Positions 28,650-39,947 are shown, counted from the stretch's first letter. The stretch is 64,000 bases of DNA from Oryzias latipes (GCF_002234675.1 NC_019878.2:4776688-4840687), one strand, 5' to 3'. Notes: generated by a model not told the origin, from the letters alone. Made by a program: numbers and translations.

Positions 28650-29400
28650 AACAAAACTAAAAATGTAAAATAGATGTGAAAAAACATTTTTTACTGAAAA
28701 AAGAAATAATGTAAGTTTTGAAAAATGAAAACTTGAAAAATATTTTAAAAATAAGAACTGCAGATTTCTTTTATAAGTATTTCCTGAATCTTCTACACTG
28801 TATTGTAAATGCGGTAGTATTATCGATGTATATATATTAGTTATTATACGTGCTTTGTGAGTGAGTGTATGACGCATTTTTCCCAACACTGCTATGCTTT
28901 TAGCTAGTTTAGCTCTGACCTGCTTTATTTGTGGTTTCCAGTTGATTTTGTCGTTCATAATTACTCCAAGGAACTCAATTTCAGTCAATCTTTCCAAAAC
29001 ATGGTTATCAATAACAACTTCTATTTCTAAATTTGTATGTGGGGATTTCCAAAAATCATGAATTTAGTTTTGTTAACATTGAGTGAGTTTACTTTTGTCG
29101 AACCATTGTTTTAGTCTCCCCGATTCTGTATTTACCATTTTTACTACGTTCCTGAGATTCCCCCCTATATATACTGCACTTGTTCTGTGGACATATAAAA
29201 AGTATTCAAGTGTATTTGACACCATGTGTATGTCATTAATATATAGGTTGAACAATGTTAGACCTATTATTGACCCTTGTGGTACTCCACATCTTACATT
29301 TAGCAGGGATGATTTACAATCTTCCAGTTGGACAAACTGCTGCCTGTTTTTAATCTGACTGTTTAACCATTTTAATGCCAGTCCTCGTATTCCATATCCT
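28650..29400 (-). mobile_element. L2-like LINE reverse transcriptase fragment, degenerate
   Basis: Minus-strand frames give LYINDIHMVSNTL, LKQWFDKSKL and, downstream, FLGVIMNDKINWKPQIKQVR and HLQYSVEDSGNTYK. These are the post-palm blocks of L2/CR1-type RT in the right order. The catalytic DD box is lost (YVHRTS replaces the FADD region), and the frame is broken. Confidence 0.8.
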
Positions 29401-29449
29401 TTTTGTTTACTAAAATATTATGATCAACGGGAAGGGGGTATAAGGGCAG

Positions 29450-29635
29450 GATGTCCAGTTTAGATGAGTCTGTTTAGTTAGTTCAATTTAGTATTTTCCT
29501 ATTGAATTCTATATATTCATGATCCTTTTGATTAACTTCTTCAACTACCTATACTAAGCCCATCGAGACGACTGTTGTTGTGAATTTGGGCTATACAAAT
29601 AAAATTGAATTGAAATTAAATTCTATCAAAATGTG
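29450..29635 (+). mobile_element. LINE 3' tail
   Basis: Contains CCATCGAGACGACTGTTGTT and the terminal TACAAATAAAATTGAATTGA, a common teleost L2-type tail. Oriented opposite to the RT fragment just left of it. Confidence 0.6.
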
Positions 29636-29769
29636 TCCAGTTGAAAAGTATAAAGCTATATTAACTCTTAACACTAATGAGGATGAAATGCTCATCAAAA
29701 AAAACCTCTGTCAGAAACAACAGAAATAACTGGTTCATTGCAGCTGGTTCTGGATCCTTTAGCCTCCGT

Positions 29770-30250
29770 TGGCTACTTTTTTGTCATAACGGCGATGACG
29801 AGGCAGACCCAGATGCTGGAACCCAGAAGTAAACTCAAGCTAGGAGATCAATCGAAAAGATTTAATGAATTTACAATCCCAGAGTTCAGGAGAATAGCGT
29901 GAACCAGAGGTGAGTATGTGGCGTGGAAACCAGAGCGTCGTGCAAGAACGTCTTGGAGAAGGACTTCATGGCCTGAGCGGAGGAGACGAGGAGAGAACAG
30001 GATACCAGCTGCACTCGTGGTGAAGAGGACCTGAAGGAGCACAAAGGAGGTAAGTTCAAGGCTTCGACTTGAATTGGCGTAACTTAACTTTGAGCCAGAC
30101 GTAGGCACCGGAGAGTGTATAACGGACTGGCGTCGAATGCTGGGATGGATCTCCTTATGAAGGACAGCAGGTGATGAGATGAAGTGAGGCAACTGGTTCC
30201 AATGAGCAGAGTTGGGAGGGGGGAGGTAACCGACCGAGGCACTGTGACAC
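29770..30250. other. unclassified repeat-like block
   Basis: GC-richer than its flanks, with words such as AAAGATTTAATGAATTT and AGGCAACTGGTTCCAATGAG that look like a fish LTR or LINE UTR. I cannot name it or define ends. No credible ORF. Confidence 0.3.
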
Positions 30251-30654
30251 TTTTTACCCTGTCATCTTATTCTCCTCACGAGGCCTATCCATGAGAATAT
30301 TCTGGCTTCCTACCCGTCAGCTGACACCGTGGTCACTATGGTCAAAAAGGGTGGGGGCAACCAGCCCAACAACTTAGAACTAAGTGAAAAAACTGCAGCG
30401 CCATATCAATCTCCAGGACACTTGTATACAATAGTGCGCTGCGTAAAGGGGTGGGCGGGGCACGTGAGGAGGGGCTGCCAGGCGTGTGTCAGGGAGGCGC
30501 ATGTTCATCATATTTTCTGAAATAAAATACGCACGTGCTGGTTCTATAGTCTATCCATCTGAAGGGAGCGAAGCTGGGAGCTTGTGGCCTCCCGGTTGTA
30601 GTTTGTACAAAACAACTACAATTTTACAAGTAAAATCGTATTTTTTCCTTTGCT

Positions 30655-30825
30655 CTTGATTTAAAGAAATATTCAGAAATGCAGTTTGAATCTTTAATTT
30701 CTTTATTAATGTCCTTCATGATGAGAAAACTGCATGATACATGAACATACATACATGAACATGATAAAAACATGATAAAAACATTTAAAGACAATTTTCA
30801 CTCGAGTGGGTCTTTAAGTCAAAGA
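30655..30825 (-). repeat. family-A repeat fragment
   Basis: Holds the AAATGCAGTTTGAATC, CTTCATGATGAGAAA and GAGTGGGTCTTTAA landmarks in reverse order, ending at the family terminus. Confidence 0.6.
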
Positions 30826-31126
30826 CCAGATTTGAAATCCAAAATCTGACATTTTTTATAACGCTTCAACTGTGGATGTGTAAAAAACCATTGTAAGTTT
30901 AAACCTCTTTGTGCTTGACTTTATTATTATACAAGCCATTATACAAAAAATATTTTTCTTTTTTTTTTCTCACAAGGTAATGATAAAACACGTGGGGTCC
31001 TGAATTAAATGGTACGTTGCAAATTGACAACATTTTGCATGAAAAATAGAGCCCAATTACTGCTGAGGTGTTGAATAGTCTTTGTAGCTGAAGGTTTTCT
31101 TGAGATGATCATCAATAACTGGGTAT

Positions 31127-31345
31127 CTGATGATGTCATTGGTATCTAATGACACCTGGTGATGTCATCTGGTGTCATCTAATATGAGATAACACCAGAT
31201 ATTGTCATCTGATATGATATCAGATGACACCAGATGACATCACCAGGTGTAATTAGACACCAGATGATTTCATTTGGTGTGATTAGTGACTTCAAATGAT
31301 GTCAAAAAACAATTGTAAATCTGCCCTCTGAATCTATATATATGA
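31127..31345 (+). promoter_or_regulatory. CRE-like motif cluster and TATA box upstream of the intronless ORF
   Basis: TGATGTCAT-type sites occur near 31129, 31154, 31217 (as GATGACATCA) and 31297, embedded in short CAGATGACACCAG/CTGGTGTCATCTG direct and inverted repeats. TATATATA at about 31336-31343 follows, about 55 bp before the ATG at 31398. Sites are seen; promoter function is inferred from position. Confidence 0.5.
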
Positions 31346-31397
31346 CCCCTGGTTCTAAGATAAAACACTTTCAGGTGGCTTGGGTGAATCATAGAGA

Positions 31398-32771
31398 ATG
31401 TCGCGGCTTAGGACAAATGGGGATTCTTCAGAGAGTGCAAAGGATACTGCCTCAACGGGGAGCCCAGAATCAGTACAATTAAAACACAGAAAGAAAAAAG
31501 CAAAACTCCGAAAAAGGACTCACCAAATGGAAAATATAATAAGGACAAATGGTGATTCTTCGGAAAGTGCTAAGGATACTGATTCATTGGGGAGCCCAAA
31601 AACAGTGCGATCAAAACACAGAAAGGGAAAAGCAAAACGCAGGGAAAGGACTCACCAAACAGTAGAGGAATTCAAGGGCACAAATGAAGCTCTCATTAAG
31701 GAAACAGCCTTAGAAACCAAAAAAACAAACTTTGCTGTTGACAAAAATGAGGCTTCTTCAAAAAGCAGTCCAATGTACGATCAGACGCGTGACAAAGAAC
31801 TTCAGGAAATTAAAGAAGTCAACAAAGTTCTGATGGAAAAGCTGGTGAAGGATTTAATCATTTTAATTTTTAGGAAAAATAAAATGTCCTTCATCAAATC
31901 CACATTTGAAGCCCACCAGGAGTGGCTCTTTGGCAGGCTGTGGACAGAAGCAGAGGAGATACACTGTCACATCACTCCGGAAAAGTTCAACAACCTGCAT
32001 CACGTCCTCTTCTCAGACCTGTGCAATTTCCAAAGATTACAAGTTTCCATTGTAACTTCTTTAGAAATGAAAGATCCACTTTTTGGCAGTTTTATAGCGT
32101 TACGTTTTCGACGTTACATGATAAAGAGGCCAACTGTTTGGAAGAGGATCACCTGTAAAATGACAAAAACCAACAAGGTTGATCCACTGCAGAGGATTCC
32201 TTTACAAAGACACCCCAGTGAAAAAGTCACCTTGAAAAAAGTCCCAGTGAAAAATACAGTCAATCCACAAGATCAGAGTGTGGAAGACTTCCCCACTGTT
32301 GACTGTCTTCGTACAGTTGGTACACAGGTTGATGATAAGCAAACCCAAAATGAGGCGAAATGTCATCTCCTGCTGAACCAGTACCTGACAGAAATAATCC
32401 CTTGTGTGTTTTTCAGAGGACATACTGACTGTTCTTATGAAAACTTTACAAATTTGTACCAAAGACTACACAGCAAACTCTGGGAACTCTGTAAAAGTTA
32501 CGATTTTGAAACCAGAACTGCAAATATTGACAAGCTGTGTGCCAAAACAGTAAAGGAATTGAGGACAAGAGTCTGTCAACCACAATATATTTTACTAAAA
32601 GGATTAAATTTACAAGATCCAGTATCAGATGTTGTGGTTCTTCATGTCTTTGAGAAACACATGCTGAAGAAAAAATCCAAAGTGGCACAGTTCTTCAGCT
32701 CAGTTGCAAGGTTCATAGTCAGACCTTTCATCAAAACAAGGGTGTTTGACACAGAGGGTTTATTATTGTAA
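31398..32771 (+). CDS. intronless 457-residue protein of unknown function
   Basis: I do not recognise this protein. Residues 5-43 and 49-87 are a close tandem repeat starting RTNGDSSESAKDT and ending in a basic stretch (KHRKKKAKLRKR in the first, KHRKGKAKRRER in the second) that could be a nuclear signal. Residues about 90-148 are Lys/Glu-rich. Residues about 150-244 and 329-424 look like two diverged copies of one domain: each has an LW pair after a Phe-rich helix, then a hydrophobic stretch, (M/L)(K/Q)DP, and a final MIKR or MLKK. The tail is basic-hydrophobic (RFIVRPFIKTRVF). No membrane span, RT, transposase or protease motif is seen. The ORF is uninterrupted for 1374 bp in AT-rich DNA, with a TATA-like box upstream. 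Expression is unproven. It could be a retrogene, a lineage-specific gene or an accessory ORF of an unknown element. Confidence 0.65.
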   Translation: MSRLRTNGDSSESAKDTASTGSPESVQLKHRKKKAKLRKRTHQMENIIRTNGDSSESAKDTDSLGSPKTVRSKHRKGKAKRRERTHQTVEEFKGTNEALIKETALETKKTNFAVDKNEASSKSSPMYDQTRDKELQEIKEVNKVLMEKLVKDLIILIFRKNKMSFIKSTFEAHQEWLFGRLWTEAEEIHCHITPEKFNNLHHVLFSDLCNFQRLQVSIVTSLEMKDPLFGSFIALRFRRYMIKRPTVWKRITCKMTKTNKVDPLQRIPLQRHPSEKVTLKKVPVKNTVNPQDQSVEDFPTVDCLRTVGTQVDDKQTQNEAKCHLLLNQYLTEIIPCVFFRGHTDCSYENFTNLYQRLHSKLWELCKSYDFETRTANIDKLCAKTVKELRTRVCQPQYILLKGLNLQDPVSDVVVLHVFEKHMLKKKSKVAQFFSSVARFIVRPFIKTRVFDTEGLLL

Positions 32772-32789
32772 AAGAAAAAAAAAGCATTA

Positions 32790-32935
32790 GGAGTAGGACT
32801 TTAGATTTTAAAGAAGATTAGAGACGGACTTTAGATTTTAGATAAAAAATTAGTAGGACTTTAGATTTTTAATAAGATTATTAGTATATTATTAGTAGGA
32901 CTATAGATTTTTGATAAAAGATTGTGTATATAGAG
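32790..32935. repeat. short AT-rich tandem repeat after the intronless ORF
   Basis: Units around GGACTTTAGATTTT recur about four times with varying spacers. Confidence 0.75.
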
Positions 32936-32999
32936 AAAATTACTTTAAAGCAGATCCCACTGGAGCCAAAGTTTTTTTATTAGGTATATTTCCAAAAAT

Positions 33000-33245
33000 A
33001 CATAACTACGACAAAGGTGAGAGGCGTTTATAAATCTCAGCTTTAATCATGCAAAAATGTGGATTGCCAAATGCTGGAAAAACACTGAAAGTCCAAGCAT
33101 TACCCAATGGTTTCAACAAATGTTACCAGGAGTCCCTTTAGAAAGAATTACATATATCCCTAAATAACAAAGAAGAAAAATTTGAAAACATATGGCCACC
33201 TTTCATACATTTTGTAAAGAATATGGATCCTTTAGAATAGAATGT
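33000..33245 (+). mobile_element. L1-type LINE ORF2 C-terminal remnant
   Basis: Shifted frames give a C-terminal block like PFRKNYISLNNKEEKFENIW, then PPFIHF, as at the end of fish L1/Tx1-type ORF2 proteins. Short and broken. The TATTCAGTCTGCTG segment after it is not assigned. Confidence 0.45.
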
Positions 33246-34399
33246 TGATCATTTGCGTTTGGTTTGTATTCAGTCTGCTGTCAAGCTGGCTTTTCTGTTT
33301 TGAACTGAAGCTTGTAAAACAAAACCAAGTGACTAAAGATATCTTTAGTCATTGGCCAGGAATTCACAGGGCCGGTCAAAGTAACAACAGGCAGAAATTG
33401 TAGACGTCCTGCTTAACCCCCTTCGTGAACTGCCACCTTACCGTGGTGGAGGGGTTTGAGAGCTTGAGTTAACATTGTTAACATTGTCTTGATTTAAAAT
33501 GTACTGCATCAGTAGCAGATAAATTGCTGTTTGAAAAAGAGCTTATTTGTGACACTGAAATTACGCTGGAATTTTGTCCACGCATATATTCTAAATATTT
33601 ATATATAGACGTATATTCCCATTAAAAGCTGTTTGAATGAGCCTGCATTCATCTGACCACATTTTAAAGAGTTGCTGTGACTCATCTGTCCATGTGTCTG
33701 TCTATGTTCCTACTATTTTTACATCCCATAATGCCCAGCCACTGTGGCCATGTGGTTCATTCATTTCGTGCCAAGCACAGAGCCTATTCCGACTGAGAAA
33801 AACTCAGAGCAAACTAGTCAGATTGAAAACAAACCAAGACCACCTTAAAGACAGGTCAGAGAGCAGTTCCTGGTCCCAGATCAGGTTATCGGAGAAAAAA
33901 ACCTCTGGTTTGCCTTTAGCAAACCAAATGTGTCCAGCGGGGCTGGGTTGATGAAATCGATTAATCAATCTGACTCAATTCAGACTCTTTTAAGGAAACA
34001 TTTCTAAGCATTTGTGGTCCAAAGCACATTTTTTGCTCAAATCTTCTCTAATAAAGTGCAATGCTATAGTGTGACCTCCACCTAGTTGCCAAACTGAAAC
34101 GCTAGGAGAGGCGGAACATAATGATCTGCAGATTTCTATTGGAGCTTCTCATTTCAAAGAACCATGTAACACTGTTTTATGTTGAAAATCGGATTGGTTT
34201 ATTTTTTCACAAATACATTTTACAGTATGTGAATTATCAGGTTAATATGATTCAAACTTATTGTATTTCTATATAAATATGTTGAAATTTGCAAATAGTA
34301 TACATTCAAAATCTGACTGAATCAAGTGATTCAAAGAAATGGTGAATGGAATTGATTCTGAAAATTGTTGGTGATACCTAACCCTAGTTTCCAGTCCGT

Positions 34400-34540
34400 A
34401 AAAATCCTAAAACTGTTCTTGTGCCGGTTTTCTGATGATGGAGGACTTGCATAAAAAAAGATTAAATTTATATTTCTGAGTATTTCTCTCTTTAAATGTG
34501 TGAATCAGGAGCAGACATAAATCCACTATGTCAAATGTTC
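34400..34540 (+). repeat. family-A repeat fragment
   Basis: Contains TTTTCTGATGATGGAGGACTT, GAGTATTTCTCTC and GAATCAGGAGCAGACATAAA in family order. Truncated. Confidence 0.6.
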
Positions 34541-35589
34541 CTGGCAACGTTGCTCATGGGATCAATCAAGCACGCAAACCCCTCCACCACAATAATGTGG
34601 CGATTCAGGGAGGGGAATTTATCAGTCACTAGCCAATTGCTAACAATTACTGTGGGGAAACCGAAGAAAACCCTAACGCTGCCAAGTAAATTTGGGATAT
34701 TTCCCAAGAATTTTTTTCTTCCAATGAATTAATAATACTGATAATAATAATAAATACATATTAATTTGTATGTTATGTATATTTACAATATAATGTGATA
34801 GAATATGATATACTGGAATATGTTATATTATAATCTGTTATAGCATAACATAACATTATATGTATATATAGAGTGTTGCATCTTTACTGTCATTGTAAGG
34901 ATCCAAAACAGTATCCTGTTTTTAGGCTGTTTTTGTTATTTTATATAAAAATGAGTTAACTGGAGGCAGAATTAGGAAAAAGTGCTTTTTCTGTCAATTT
35001 GCTCCCCTTTAGTAAATCTCTTCTTGTTTTCTCAGCAGGTTTGAATTTGACTTTGCAGTTGGTTCAGACTAAAGGTGACTGACTGAAGCCCCTCTTCTCA
35101 TGGGGGCGCTTTTAAGCAAGAAAACAGAAAGAACTTATTTGTGACTAAAAATAAAATAAATCATAGACATCATTAAATCTCAAAAGCAGAGAACAAAGAT
35201 CGATTAGACATCATTACAGGAGTTCCTTCGAAAAAAAAAGTTGTTTTTATCTGATGTTTTTATTATGTTGTGACCTCCTCTCTGTTTGCATTTAACGTAA
35301 TTTTTTTTTTAAATAGCACCTGTAGTTTTTCTTTGTAAGATAATGGAATAAGTTGGTTGGTTAGATTTTTTTGTACCAACCAACTCGTGTGGTCAGTCAA
35401 AAATGAAATTTTGGTCATTGACTTCCAACTTGGAGCATGAAACCGCATGCAGCAAACTCTATTTCAAGGCTGTTGTTACCAAAAATATTCTGCCAAGTGC
35501 AATCTAGTATTTCTCTTTATGAAAGCTCAAACTAGCGGTAGCTAACAAAACACCCACTGCATTGATCTACAAACATTTGTAAAGCTTTT

Positions 35590-37052
35590 GTTTAGTTAAA
35601 TGTTGCTAAAGACAATTTCCAATTTTCCAACTTCCAGTTTGCAGAGCAGTGTTTTCCGGCTGCACAACCTGCAGGTTAGCACATTTCTCATTGAACAAGG
35701 CACGCCCATGAGCGTTTGTAAGTTTCACGCGATCTTTCTCCTGTTGGAGTCTTAATCTAAGGTTAGAATGATCCATTCCAAGAACAATGTTTTGCTTCAA
35801 TTTATCTTAGTATTCAATTTTTGTACTTAAGTACTCAACCTCTAGTTGATTCACATCAAGATACTTTTCCTGAAGCTGTTTAATTTCTTGCTTGATCTCT
35901 TGATTTTGCTTTTCCAAATTGACAATGTTTTCAGCTGTTTTGATGTATCCTGTTTCTAATAGATGATATTGTTTCAGTCATGTAATCATGTCAACGGGCT
36001 GCACGGTGGTGCAGTGGTTAGCGCTCTTGCCTCAAAGCAAGAAGGTCCCCGGTTCAAGTCCCGGCTGGGGGACCTGAAACAGAACACTCCGGGGTCTCTG
36101 GCTTCCTCCCACCGTCTAAATGTCTGCTTCATAGGTCAATTGGTTAATCTAAATTGTCCCTAGGTGTGAATGTGAGAGTGCATGGGTGTGTGATTGAGGA
36201 CTTTCTACCCTGCGACACACTGGTAAACTGTCCAGGGTGTTCCCTGCCTTCGCCCACAAGTTGCCGGGATAGGCTCCAGCAGCCCTGTGACCCTGAAAGG
36301 GAAAAAAACGGAATAGAAAATGTAAATGAATGAATGATAATCATGTCATTATAATGCTCCACCCAAGGTTTTGCCTGTTCCTGCTGCAGTCTTAGATGGT
36401 AAATTTGCTCCTGAATGTTCAGAGATTAAGTGTTAGCCACAACAGTTGCATAGCGGAGTCTGTTTTTCCTCCTCTTCCCCAGCTCTTCCAGCTGAGTTTG
36501 CAAAGCAGCGTTTTCGGCAGCGTTTTCCTGCTGAACAACCTGTAGGTGAGCACATTGTACAAGAGTACAATGAGAAAGGCCCGAGATCCACCTTTGTCTT
36601 TTGGACCCTCTTAATCTGTTTTTTTAGGTCGAGGTTTTTCTGGGTAAGAGCTTCAACGTCAAACTTTGCTTGGGTGTATGTGTTTGACAAAACTTCAGGA
36701 TCCCAAACTCTGATTTGCAGGTCCTCAAGTGTCACCTCTAGACTTCGGTTGCTTTCAGACAATTCATCGATTTTCTGCTGCTTTTTGTTGCAACATTCTT
36801 CAAGAGATCTTTGTTCTTTGAGTTTTTTCCTGGCGCGTTCCAAATATTTCTCCAATGTTTTGTTAAGTGTAGTAGCATTTTTTTCACTTTCTTAAGTGCT
36901 GAGTAAATTTCCTGCAGATCTTTCTTGCTTTCCAGCTCCTTATTAATGGCTTTAAGTCGGTTGGCCAGCAAGGCATTCTGCTTAAGAGTCTTGTCAATGT
37001 CCGAAAGACTCGCTTTGACATCCCAGCAACTCACATTTCTAAGCAGAAACAT
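35590..37052 (-). pseudogene. intronless coiled-coil gene, disrupted
   Basis: A minus-strand ATG at 37052 opens a protein rich in Leu/Lys/Glu heptads (ASLSDIDKTLKQNALLANRL). It continues after one frameshift near 36860-36880 (ERARKKLKEQRSLEECCNKK) and another near 36570-36590 (AHLQVVQQENAAENAALQTQ). An in-frame TAA lies at about 36427-36429, then more coil (IQEQIYHLRLQQEQ), then a SINE at 35994-36337, then more coil (NIVNLEKQNQEIKQEIKQ) with further stops. The last part (EKCANLQVVQPENTALQT) repeats the 36500-36560 block, so the gene contained an internal duplication or two copies are fused end to end. No introns are seen. Family not recognised. It is not intact in this sequence. Confidence 0.7.
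35994..36337 (+). mobile_element. tRNA-headed SINE with target-site duplication
   Basis: Head GGTGGTGCAGTGGTTAGCGC (A-box like) and GGTTCAAGTCCCGGC (B-box like). The body carries CCTCCCACCGTCT and GTGACCCTGAAAGGG. It is flanked by the 11-bp direct repeat TAATCATGTCA at 35983-35993 and 36338-36348. It splits the coiled-coil pseudogene. This is the best-preserved member of the family in the window. Confidence 0.9.
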
Positions 37053-37196
37053 TTTGAATCCAAGTTTGTCAAACTCGTATACACTGATGGTGTAAAGAGT
37101 CCGGGACTTGAAAGGATTTTCAACCTATCGGCGTCAAAAGTCAGGTGTACTCTGGGTAAATAACTCAGGGGTAAACCTGACTATCTCAAACTCTGG

Positions 37197-37370
37197 GGTA
37201 TAAAGGAAAAAAATAACTTTATGACATCAAATGTGATTTGATGACATCATTGACATGGGTGGGACTACATGTGATGCTGTGACATCATTATGATGGATAG
37301 GACTACGTGTTATAGTATGACATCATTGTGATGGACATGACTACACGTGATGCTATGACATCTTTATGGT
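37197..37370 (-). promoter_or_regulatory. tandem CRE-like repeat and TATA-like box upstream of the coiled-coil pseudogene
   Basis: Between about 37236 and 37370 a unit of roughly 40 bp (TGACATCATTNTGATGGA followed by TAGGACTACGTG) occurs four times, with two further ATGACATCA sites at 37219-37245. On the minus strand this reads TGATGTCA. TTTATACCCC (minus strand) lies at about 37197-37206, 145 bp before the ATG. Confidence 0.5.
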
Positions 37371-37874
37371 GGATAGGACAATATGTTGTAATAAACACTA
37401 AATTAATTTCAATTTCAACAATTTCAATAATGTATGTTGTAAAAATTGATTTTGGGTTCTTCAAATACTGTTTAAACAGAATCAAATAATAATTCAAAAC
37501 AGAAATACACCTGTAGATTTCTTCAAAACATAAATTTAATTTTCTTAAATCCCAAGTTTCTTTTTTCACAGGTGAGCGCTCATACTAGAATCAATGAAAT
37601 TATGTCCACGTGAACGCGCATCGCGAATATGTCCATATCGGCCTCAATCCAGTAATCCAAATAAAAGACGCCCCCAACAAATAAACTGGTATACCAGTAA
37701 AAAAAAGAAAAGTATGTGTTTGGGTACCCAAGAAGAAAAAAAATAAAGTTTCGATCTCACCGCCTCAGCTGGTCTCTTTCGGTTTCTTTGGAATGCGCCC
37801 ACTCACGGCATCGCGCACGTCACTCACTCCTCTCGGTCTTTCGAAAAATCTCTGGTTTCTGTTCCCCCGTCACT

Positions 37875-39352
37875 CAACTGGGGCCTGTTTCAGAAAGGAG
37901 GTTCAACCAACTCTGAGGTTAAACTTGAACTCTGAGTTGGTCAATCGAGAGATTAACAACTCTGAGTTTTCTGTTTTAGAGAAGCTGATCGGAGTTAGGT
38001 CAATCAACTCTGAGTGGACTGATTCGGAGTTAAGCGTGAGCACCGCGACTATAAGAAGCCATTATCAATGGAGCGCAGATATTACGAGTCACCATGGCAA
38101 CCGTGGAAAAGAAGAGGTCTGCGTATTTTTCGCCAGCTGAACTTGACGTGCTGCTGCAGAGTTACAGTGAATATGAGCACATATTATTCCAGAAGAAAAG
38201 CAACACCGCTGCATCTGCAAAACAGAGACAGTTAGTGTGGGAAAACATAGCTGCTCAAGTTAATGCGTAAGTTTGCATTTAAATCATTGTTAAAAAATAT
38301 TGGCTGTAATAACTTTTTAAATAGCGTAAGGAGTGAAATAAAAAATGGCGATGTTCAGGTGTACTTTTGAAGTGTTATTCCTGGTGTAAATGCATGAAAT
38401 GCTGCATAGTGTACAGAACCAATCTGGGGGAAAAATGCATTTAACGTCGGTAATGTTTAGAGGACTTTTTTGTTAACCTTCCCCTCTTGCAAACTTTGGT
38501 CAGTTTAATATTAATACATGCAATTGTGTTTTTAAAAGTGAGCTTTTGTCTACCCTTGAATTGATCAAGTGGTATAGGTTTATATGGGATTAAGAAATTA
38601 AGCAGTACTAGCAAATTGTGTTTCCAAAAAGTAATTGTTACATTAATCTAATTCAATGTCCCTGGTTTCATTTTCATGTAGATGCAATCCTGCAGGAATT
38701 AAAAGAACATGGCAGCAACTAAAAATGAAGTATAAAAACATAATTCAATCAGGTCAAATTTGAGCATGTCATGGATGTAGGCTTTGTTGACAATATTTGA
38801 CATATGAAACATCTACATAGCAATAGATATCTAATGTTGTTTTCATTGTATATATGTAATTGACTGCAACGAAAAACGGTAACGCTCAAACAAAAACGTA
38901 TGGGGAAATGACAGAAAATCGAGTCTAGGTCTCAAAATCCTCGCACGACGTAAATGTAATTCTCTACGAATTAATACAGCCTCCTCGTCTATTGGGTCCT
39001 CCAAAAAAGGACAAGCCATTCTTGTCACTTGTCTCTGTGTGACGGAAATTTGGGCAATGAAGGTTAAAGCAAAAAATACCGCTTCGTCTTTAAAAAGGGG
39101 AGGGGACCGGCAGAAACCATGAGTTTAGAGAATAAAACCTGCTCCCGACCAGGTTAGGTTCACAGCGTAAGTAACCATGGACACTGACTCCGAGTATACG
39201 TTACCTCTCTTTCAGAAACGGGTTTGACTTACTCTGCTTTCTCTGGTTTAACAAACCTCCCATTCTGAAACGGAAAACCCAGGGTTTCCCTGATTTCAGG
39301 GTTAACCCACTCAGAGTTTACACTTAACCTCCTTTCTGAAACAGGCCCCAGG
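37875..39352 (+). mobile_element. Harbinger/PIF-type element with Myb-like gene remnant
   Basis: Terminal inverted repeats CTGGGGCCTGTTTCAGAAAG (left) and its inverse CTTTCTGAAACAGGCCCCAG (right) extend about 26 bp. Inside, an ATG at about 38093 encodes EKKRSAYFSPAELDVLLQSY and, after an intron-like gap with a donor near 38268, TWQQLKMKYKNI. These are the two halves of the Myb/SANT-like protein that accompanies Harbinger transposases. No DDE transposase is present, so the element is internally deleted. A target-site duplication is not evident. Confidence 0.8.
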
Positions 39353-39947
39353 ACTCCACAGCATGTTTGGTGGGATAAATCCAGCAGGCAAGGAACATTG
39401 AATATTTTGAAGTCTTTGGTCATGGAAGAAGAGCACGGCGGCAGCTGTCAGCGCATCTTTCACCTTCCTTCTTCCCTCTGCGCACCTGTTCCGACCCCAT
39501 TTAATAACTTGGGGGCGTGACTGCCGTGCATCAGGTGAACCGTCCATAACAAAAATAACCAACCCATACAAATAATACAAAGACCACATCCAGAATGTCA
39601 GTGGATAACATATATTCATCACAAGAAAAAAAAAACACGTTAATCTTTATTATGTTTTTATTATGTTTTTCCATAGTCATAATGTGACCCCTTCACAGTG
39701 TTATGCTAAGACATCATTATGGTGGATAGGACTATTGTGAATATTTGAATTTGCTTTCATTTTCAGTATTTATAATGGAATTTACACACTGTGTATTCTG
39801 CACTGTGGGGCGCACCGTCAATGAATGGTTTATTTTAAACTTTTGTCATACATGAGGTACAGTGAGGCACATTAAGTGACGTGTCAGAGATACGTCTGTT
39901 TGTCATTCAGACTTTATTAACAACGTTCACAGTAACTCTACATCTTT

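Noticed and set aside
30329-30520. 63-codon frame starting MVTMVKKGGG
   Set aside because: Short, no upstream promoter, no homology I can recall and flanked by repeats.
33418-33460. Conserved-looking word CACCTTACCGTGGTGGAGGGG
   Set aside because: I recall it as a common dispersed repeat fragment and cannot tie it to a defined element or ribozyme here.
35994-36070. tRNA gene suggested by A- and B-box-like words
   Set aside because: The acceptor stem does not pair and the segment continues into the SINE body with a target duplication.
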